From the NCBI RefSeq assembly GCF_018918005.1, contig NZ_JAHLPR010000053.1, positions 1 through 39,865 of the forward strand: DNA of 39,865 bases, given 5' to 3'. The first letter of the stretch is position 1; each line of letters begins with the position of its first letter. The stretch is from Paenibacillus sp. MSJ-34. Its GTDB lineage: Bacteria; Bacillota; Bacilli; Paenibacillales; Paenibacillaceae. Shown here piece by piece: positions 35,117-39,865 of this stretch. The notes below the pieces were generated by a model, which was not told the origin of the DNA, did not search any database, and saw only the letters and a list, made by a program, of their open reading frames with translations. The position numbers and the translations under genes are program-made.

Positions 35117-35192
35117 AACTTGCTTGACATCATCATATTTCGCATCCAGCCCCGATGTCGGTTCATCCATGATCAGCAAATCGAGTTCATGC
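35117..35192 (-). pseudogene. ABC ATPase remnant with a Walker B motif only
   Basis: After an in-frame TAA, the minus strand reads AHELDLLIMDEPTSGLDAKY and then loses resemblance. This is the Walker B and D-loop segment of an ABC ATPase of the YtrB/BcrA kind found twice intact in this window. Everything before and after is gone. It lies immediately downstream of the VOC gene. It may be left from a third, deleted GntR-ABC operon or from recombination with a paralog. Confidence 0.65.
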
Positions 35193-35194
35193 GC

Positions 35195-35647
35195 TTATTT
35201 ATTACCGAGTTGTTCCGCCAAACCGATTAGAATCCCTTCTTTTCCACGAATGTAGCAGAGCCGATACGAGTCCTCGTACTGAACCACTTCGCCAACGAGT
35301 TGAGCGCCATGCTTAATGAGTCTGGATACCATTTCGTCGATATCTTCAACGGTGAACATGACGCGTAGATAACCGAGGGCATTTACAGGAGCAGTTCGGT
35401 GATCTGATATAGTGGGTGGGGTGAGAAATCGCGAAAGTTCAAGCCGGCTGTGGCCATCTGGGGTAACCATCATAGCAATCTCTACACACTGCGAACCCAG
35501 CCCGGTTACGCGACCGGCCCATTCACCTTCGACAGTAGCTCGCCCTTCGAGCTTCAAGCCAATCTCCTCGAAGAAAGAGATGGCGTCATCAAGGGATTCT
35601 ACAACGATGCCAACATTGTCCATTCTTAGTAATTTGTTTTTTTCCAT
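35195..35647 (-). CDS. VOC-family (glyoxalase-like) protein
   Basis: This 150-residue protein has two beta-alpha-beta-beta-beta modules of the vicinal-oxygen-chelate fold. The first starts LRMDNVGIVVESLDDAISFFEEIGLKL and the second contains YLRVMFTVEDIDEMVSRLIKHGAQL and IGLAEQLG. The ATG at 35647 is preferred over one three codons earlier because AAGGGG is then 9 bp away. Family members include glyoxalases, dioxygenases and fosfomycin- or bleomycin-resistance proteins; this sequence does not decide which. Confidence 0.82.
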   Translation of the reverse strand: MEKNKLLRMDNVGIVVESLDDAISFFEEIGLKLEGRATVEGEWAGRVTGLGSQCVEIAMMVTPDGHSRLELSRFLTPPTISDHRTAPVNALGYLRVMFTVEDIDEMVSRLIKHGAQLVGEVVQYEDSYRLCYIRGKEGILIGLAEQLGNK

Positions 35648-35844
35648 ATTTTTCATCCCCTTATGTGTACAAATTTATTACCTGATCATCTTCATATTTA
35701 TTCTATCAAAAATCGCCAATTCCTTCCAAACAATTCGCATGTGTCTTCTTCGTATTGCATGCAAATTGCGGTTTTCCTGCCGGTGTGATGCTGCCGTGCG
35801 TAACACCTGGGATGTCCTAACTCCTGAATCTAACCGTACATTTT

Positions 35845-36633
35845 CTAAATTTTTCTGTTATAAATTTTAACTGTAATTGGAGCGATAATCAAAACAAGCA
35901 GTATGCCGATAAAGATGGTCATTGATGCACTTGAAGTGAACTGTCCATGGTTTGCTAAATCTTTAAAAGCAGTGACCAAATAAGTAACAGGATTATATTC
36001 GGCTACTCTTTGTAAAAAAATTGGCAAAGTGTTCGTAGGCACGAAGGCATTGGATAAAAACGACATCATCATCGTGACCATTGTCGAAACACTGGAGATC
36101 GTTGCTGAGGATTTGGATACCAAACCAATTAATGCAAACACCCAACTGATTGCGCATGCTCCAAAAATGGCCAGAAGTGAAGCGACGATTAGCCAACCCA
36201 TCCCGGCTTCCGGACGCCACCCAAGAATGAAGCCCGTACCAATGGAGAATAATGCTGCCATAATATATCGCAAAATATCCGATACCACTAAACCGGCTAG
36301 TGGAGCAATCCGTACAATGGGCAGTGATTTAAACCGATCAAAAACGCCCGTATCCAAATCTTCTCGTAATTGTGTACCTGTTGCCGATGACGACATGACC
36401 AGGGTTTGAATGAGAATTCCCGGCACGATGATTGGCAAATATTCTTGTACGCCGCCAGCAATTGCGCCTCCGAACAAATAAGAAAAGACAATCATGAAAA
36501 AAATGGGGATCACCGTTACATCAATCAATTTATCGGGATTATGTTTGATTTTCAGGATATTTCTTTTGGCCATGACTAAAATGTCAACCAAGGTACTCTT
36601 TACGTTGTTTTGTTTGCTTACCACGGATTCCAT
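35845..36633 (-). CDS. ABC-2 type permease (DrrB-like)
   Basis: This 262-residue membrane protein of the DrrB/ABC-2 family has about six helices; GGAIAGGVQEYLPIIVPGI and the segment SSSATGTQLREDLDTGVFDRFKSLP are family hallmarks. ATG 36633 has AAAGGGG 8 bp upstream; an ATG two codons earlier is too close to it. With the ATPase encoded 13 bp upstream it forms an exporter of the daunorubicin-resistance type, probably for hydrophobic drugs. Confidence 0.9.
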   Translation of the reverse strand: MESVVSKQNNVKSTLVDILVMAKRNILKIKHNPDKLIDVTVIPIFFMIVFSYLFGGAIAGGVQEYLPIIVPGILIQTLVMSSSATGTQLREDLDTGVFDRFKSLPIVRIAPLAGLVVSDILRYIMAALFSIGTGFILGWRPEAGMGWLIVASLLAIFGACAISWVFALIGLVSKSSATISSVSTMVTMMMSFLSNAFVPTNTLPIFLQRVAEYNPVTYLVTAFKDLANHGQFTSSASMTIFIGILLVLIIAPITVKIYNRKI

Positions 36634-36646
36634 GTTCATTTCCCCT

Positions 36647-37579
36647 TTATGATTTCGTTAATTCCAGAAACACTTCATCAAGCGTTGGTTTTCTAACCGA
36701 AAATTCTTTGATCTCTATATTTTGCTGAGTAAAACATAAAAGTAATTTCGTCATGACTTTTGTGTCAGCCAGCTTAACGGTTAATTTGGTTCCTTCGGGT
36801 GAAATCATGGCTTCTTGCGCGATTTCTGTCTTGATAAGTTGCTTGGTTCTTTCGGTATCCTTCATATGCTCCAGAGTAATTTCAAATTGAGTCTCACTTA
36901 AAAGAGACTTCAATTCATTTGGCGTTCCCAGTGAAATGATTTTTCCATGATTGATAATGGCTAGCCGGTCAGCCAGTTGATCCGCTTCCTCCAAATATTG
37001 CGTTGTCAGTAAGATCGTTGCCCCGTCGCTTGCTAGGTTGCGAATAGCTTCCCACATTTCTCCTCTTGTGCGCGGATCTAAGCCGGTTGTTGGTTCATCG
37101 AGAAAAATTAAGGGCGGCTTCACAATTAAACTCACTGATAAATCCAATCGTCTACGCATCCCGCCCGAAAATTCACGAATGGGCCGATCCTTTGCCTCCG
37201 TTAGTGAAAACTGATTGAGAAGTTCAAGCGCCCTCGCTTTGGATTGCCTCGCCGATAAACCATTCAATTGTCCAAAAAGCTTCAAGTTTTCCATCGCGGT
37301 CAATTCCTCATCAACGGTTGCATATTGCCCCGTTAAGCCAATTAAGCCCCGAACTTTTCGAGCGTCTTTTGTGACGTCTTTGCCAAAAATCTTTGCACTG
37401 CCTTCCGAAACTTTAGTAATCGTTGCAAGCATTCGTAAGAAAGTTGTCTTTCCTGCACCATTCGGACCTAGAATGCCGAAGATCTCTCCCTTTTTTATAT
37501 CCAAAGAAATTCCATCAACGGCCCGTTTGTTAGGAAACTCTTTCACGAGCCCTTTCGTTGAAACGGCTAGCTCTGTCAT
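36647..37579 (-). CDS. ABC transporter ATP-binding protein (DrrA-like)
   Basis: This 310-residue ATPase has Walker A GPNGAGKTT (38-46), Q-loop TGQYATVDEELT, signature FSGGMRRRLDL, Walker B LIFLDEPTTGLDPRTR and H-loop replacement LLTTQYLEEAD (Gln for His, as in DrrA proteins). GGAGGGG stands before the ATG. It drives the permease encoded next. Transcription starts from a consensus promoter that carries two MarR-type operators and is divergent from the MarR gene. Confidence 0.93.
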   Translation of the reverse strand: MTELAVSTKGLVKEFPNKRAVDGISLDIKKGEIFGILGPNGAGKTTFLRMLATITKVSEGSAKIFGKDVTKDARKVRGLIGLTGQYATVDEELTAMENLKLFGQLNGLSARQSKARALELLNQFSLTEAKDRPIREFSGGMRRRLDLSVSLIVKPPLIFLDEPTTGLDPRTRGEMWEAIRNLASDGATILLTTQYLEEADQLADRLAIINHGKIISLGTPNELKSLLSETQFEITLEHMKDTERTKQLIKTEIAQEAMISPEGTKLTVKLADTKVMTKLLLCFTQQNIEIKEFSVRKPTLDEVFLELTKS

Positions 37580-37603
37580 CTCTTTTCCCCTCCACTCATT
37601 TTA

Positions 37604-37687
37604 TCAGGTACCCTTACAAATAATATAAGGTACCCTTACTAATATGTCAACAACATAATTTGAGTTATTTCGGTGACCTGATAAAAT
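37604..37687. promoter_or_regulatory. Divergent drrAB-marR promoter region with repeated MarR operators
   Basis: For the exporter (minus strand) TTGACA (37645-37650), 17 bp, TATATT (37622-37627). The dyad TAAGG-TAC-CCTTA (37626-37638) fills the spacer, and a second copy of GGTACCCTTAC lies at 37607-37617 near the start site. For marR (plus strand) TTGAGT (37660-37665), 16 bp, TAAAAT (37682-37687), preceded by GGTGACCTGATAAAAT. That sequence resembles the minus-strand GGTACCTGATAAAAT of the second operator. Repression of both directions by the MarR product is likely. Confidence 0.8.
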
Positions 37688-37722
37688 AGAGGTGTACTGA
37701 GAAAAGATAAGGGGAAATTGTC

Positions 37723-38181
37723 ATGGATGAAAAACAATTGAATATCGATATAACTACGAATTTTATGAAATATAATGATTTACTTACCGTGTTCTTAAAA
37801 GAAAGCATGCTTAAAGGCAGCGTGTTTACCGTTCAAAATCGAGGGCAAGGAAAAATATTGAATATCCTTCGCCAAACACCACATATTTCTCAAAAAGAAT
37901 TAGTCCGTCAATTAGATATGCGCCCGCAATCGGCTTCTGAAATGATTAAAAAGCTGGAAAAAAAGGGATTTATCGAACGGTATAAATCTGAAGAAGATCA
38001 ACGCGTGATGATGATTACGCTAACTAAAGCCGGCAAAGTGGTATTAAATCAAAACGGAGATTTTCAGCCTGTATTTTTAAATGTTTTAACGATCGAGGAA
38101 AAACAACAATTCAATCGAATCCTTGAAAAACTTGTATCAGAAATTGAACCCGAAGTCGCTAAATTGCGAAACAAGCATTAA
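37723..38181 (+). CDS. MarR-family transcriptional regulator
   Basis: This is a 152-residue winged-helix regulator. The DNA-binding core ILNILRQTPHISQKELVRQL followed by DMRPQSASEMIKKLEKKGFI, with the wing ERYKSEEDQRVMMITLTKAG (the MarR D-x-R in EEDQR), is unmistakable. AAGGGGA precedes the ATG. It is transcribed away from the DrrAB-like exporter genes, the usual arrangement of a local repressor that is released when it binds the exported drug. Confidence 0.92.
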   Translation: MDEKQLNIDITTNFMKYNDLLTVFLKESMLKGSVFTVQNRGQGKILNILRQTPHISQKELVRQLDMRPQSASEMIKKLEKKGFIERYKSEEDQRVMMITLTKAGKVVLNQNGDFQPVFLNVLTIEEKQQFNRILEKLVSEIEPEVAKLRNKH

Positions 38182-38259
38182 GGCAGGTAAATCCATGGAA
38201 TCGAAATCAAACGACCCTTGATTCGAACCTCCGGACATATTCATCATTCGTTTATTCAA

Positions 38260-38319
38260 AAAAAACGAAGGGGCTGTCCAGAAAGCCAGTGAAAACTGAC
38301 TGCTGACGCCCCGTTTTTG
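38260..38319. terminator. Long bidirectional terminator-like hairpin
   Basis: AAAAAC and GGGGC on the left (38261-38274) pair with GCCCC and GTTTTT on the right (38308-38317). The intervening segment holds GGCTGTCCAGAAAGCCAG and a small inner stem. It probably ends the MarR transcript. Confidence 0.7.
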
Positions 38320-38379
38320 TTTGACACTTACAATTTTTAATTTTACATCTATATAGAATGAATGTTTTTACTTTTCATT

Positions 38380-38411
38380 CCTTGATCCACGGGGAATCTC
38401 CGTGTCCAAGG
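38380..38411 (-). other. Stem-loop downstream of the lytic-transglycosylase-like gene
   Basis: CCTTG/CAAGG encloses CACGG/CCGTG. No T-run follows on the minus strand. It may stabilise or end the mRNA. Confidence 0.35.
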
Positions 38412-38423
38412 TGTAACTTTCTT

Positions 38424-39434
38424 TCATTCATTCCATTTCTTACCGCCATAACCCTTATATGTTGCATAAACTTCATCTGCATATAGATTTGCCAGAATAG
38501 GACGGCCATAAGAATCTGTAGCTCCCGGATACCAGTAATCTCCTCCGTTATAGTGTAATAAGCCGTTATATATGTTGCCGAATTTAACAATCTTTTCATC
38601 TAAAATCATTGCGCCCATGCTTACCTGATCTTGTTCACTGCTGTGATTATAAGTACGGCCAAATTTTGAGCTGAATTGAGATAAATAAGCATTACGTGTG
38701 TTTGGTTCTACCTGCATCAATCCGTCGCCAGCTGATGGACTGCCTGGCAAGCCTGCTCCAAAGCTGCTTTCCTTTTTGATCACAGCACTCAGCAATAAAG
38801 CAAAATCCCCGCCTTTGCCAAATCTATTGTCCACATTCATTACATATGTCCATATGTGGCTTGGAACTTCGGAAGGCTTTGTTACGGAAGGAGACGGTGA
38901 TCCCGTATAAATCTTTACCGATGACATTTTGTCATTGACAGTGTTGCCGACCCAGGAAGAATTTGAAGTATAGGTCCATTTTGTTCCTCCAAAATGATCA
39001 TGCTCATATACTTCAACGGTCCAGCCGCTAGGAACCTTGAGAGAGGACATCCAGTCATTCGGAATTCCGTTTGCGTTCAACTGAGACAGTGTATAATTGC
39101 CTATTCCGAGCGTTACTGCTTTCCCACCATAGTTTATATCTGCATAGAATGTTACTCCGTTTGTTGTCGGTGGTGTGGTTCCGCCGCTACCGCCTTTCTG
39201 CCATAAAGCAGGAACATTGGATGGTTCCCAACCTACGAGAGAAGTATGTGCCTGAAGACAGGTATACGTACTTCCACTATATGTTACTGTATCATTTACT
39301 GCATATGCAGTATTTGGAGCCCATGCTCCTCTAGCGGCTGCGCCTACCGGTAAGACTGCGCAAAATGTGGATATAAATACTGCTAAAACTACCATAAGCG
39401 AGAGGGCTTTAAAAGAAAACTTTTTATTAGTCAT
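38424..39434 (-). CDS. Secreted chitin-binding, crystallin-like, SLT-type lytic protein
   Basis: This is a 336-residue exported protein. The ATG at 39434 is chosen for its AAGGAGG site and the signal peptide (about 1-33, ending GAAA). Residues about 37-80 are a CBM5/12 chitin-binding module (AWAPNTAYAVNDTVTYSGST, then HTSLVGWEPSNVPALW). About 94-176 form a beta/gamma-crystallin-like domain (VTFYADINYGGKAVTL, VEVYEHDHFGGTKW). About 190-336 are a lysozyme-like SLT domain with Glu222 in KKESSFG, GLMQVEPNT (238-246) and a later YNGG. The expected activity is cleavage of peptidoglycan or chitin glycan strands. The crystallin insert may bind calcium. It stands alone. Confidence 0.83.
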   Translation of the reverse strand: MTNKKFSFKALSLMVVLAVFISTFCAVLPVGAAARGAWAPNTAYAVNDTVTYSGSTYTCLQAHTSLVGWEPSNVPALWQKGGSGGTTPPTTNGVTFYADINYGGKAVTLGIGNYTLSQLNANGIPNDWMSSLKVPSGWTVEVYEHDHFGGTKWTYTSNSSWVGNTVNDKMSSVKIYTGSPSPSVTKPSEVPSHIWTYVMNVDNRFGKGGDFALLLSAVIKKESSFGAGLPGSPSAGDGLMQVEPNTRNAYLSQFSSKFGRTYNHSSEQDQVSMGAMILDEKIVKFGNIYNGLLHYNGGDYWYPGATDSYGRPILANLYADEVYATYKGYGGKKWNE

Positions 39435-39503
39435 TTTCAGACCTCCTTGTATTGATCTGTGGCTCACCCATGAGACGAGCCGCAGGTTTTAACGGTTATT
39501 TCA

Positions 39504-39665
39504 ATGTATGAAGGCAAGCACTATTTGGGAACGCGTAATTATCGCTTAATGCAGAGGGTTAAGCCTCCAGTTGTAAAGGACAGACAAGACAAATCATCTG
39601 AGGAATTATCACAAATTCGAACCCGCATCGAAAAAATTGAAAAGATGCTTAGTGAGGTAAAGTAA
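39504..39665 (+). CDS. Small possible coding frame, charged coiled-coil C-terminus
   Basis: An ATG frame of 53 codons (MYEGKHYLGTRNYRLM ... RTRIEKIEKMLSEVK) has amphipathic, Lys/Glu-rich heptad character in its last 20 residues. No convincing ribosome binding site lies upstream and no family was recognised. It may be the tail of a decayed gene. Confidence 0.3.
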   Translation: MYEGKHYLGTRNYRLMQRVKPPVVKDRQDKSSEELSQIRTRIEKIEKMLSEVK

Positions 39666-39865
39666 ACGGCGGTAAACAAAGATCTATATTCCACAATGGT
39701 TAAAAAAAAAATTACCTTCGGACAATCTCTCGGAAAATGAAATAATCCTAAATTTCGAAAGTACCGTTCATTGAAAACATAAAAAAGTGCCCAAATCTTT
39801 GGTAGAATGGTGTTTGTCGAGAACACTACACCCAAAGAGAGGAGCACCTTTTAGGTGAAGTCTAC
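39666..39865 (+). other. Right edge: AT-rich region, possible gene start at the boundary
   Basis: GAGAGGAG at about 39837-39844 is followed 10 bp later by a GTG (39855) opening M-K-S-T before the window ends. That would suit a transposase or other gene starting here, but four codons are not enough to say. Confidence 0.2.

Overview
The window looks like a chromosomal segment from a Paenibacillus- or Cohnella-like member of the Bacillales. The grounds are strong AGGAGG-type ribosome binding sites, S-layer-homology (SLH) secreted proteins, a very large secreted GH18 chitinase, YtrA-type GntR/ABC-2 operons, a catabolite-responsive element, and protein families I associate with Paenibacillaceae. 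No rRNA, tRNA or complete insertion sequence was seen. The genus is an inference from gene content, not from a marker gene.

Left part (1-12.3 kb): an N-terminally broken short-chain dehydrogenase preceded by three consecutive hairpins; a degenerate intergenic region with short repeats and an MFS-transporter scrap; a 1343-residue FN3/GH18/SLH chitinase behind a perfect cre consensus; an AHSA1/SRPBCC protein; an SLH protein; a GNAT acetyltransferase; a histidine phosphatase; a YtrA-type GntR/ABC ATPase/permease operon with a clear promoter-operator; and a Crp/Fnr regulator.

Centre (12.7-25 kb): a complete type I-C CRISPR-Cas locus on the minus strand, in the order cas3-cas5c-cas8c(-internal cas11c)-cas7-cas4-cas1-cas2, with a CRISPR array at each end. 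Array 1 (24 repeats, 23 spacers) follows cas2. Array 2 (32 repeats, 31 spacers, plus one decayed terminal repeat) lies upstream of cas3. Both arrays are read leftward from homologous leaders at their right ends. Their 32-bp repeats share the stem and differ only in the hairpin loop, and the oldest repeats of array 2 carry intermediate loops. A small subunit, Cas11c, is predicted from an AGGAGG site plus TTG codon inside cas8c. Array 1 ends exactly at codon 33 of a truncated AhpD/carboxymuconolactone-decarboxylase-like gene.

Right part (25-39.9 kb): a frameshifted vanZ-like gene, a DinB-family protein, a cytochrome P450, a SAM methyltransferase, two tandem secreted or anchored TIM-barrel-like paralogs with a GH18-like active-site motif, a DUF1259 protein, a frameshifted methyltransferase, a second GntR/ABC-2 operon, remnants of a GNAT and an ABC ATPase, a VOC protein, a DrrAB-like exporter divergent from its MarR regulator with operators in the promoter, and a secreted chitin-binding/crystallin/lytic-transglycosylase protein. 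The right edge may enter a mobile element, which is weakly supported.

Taken together, this is a defence island (type I-C) within a surface-polysaccharide and small-molecule-efflux neighbourhood that shows several recent gene-decay events.
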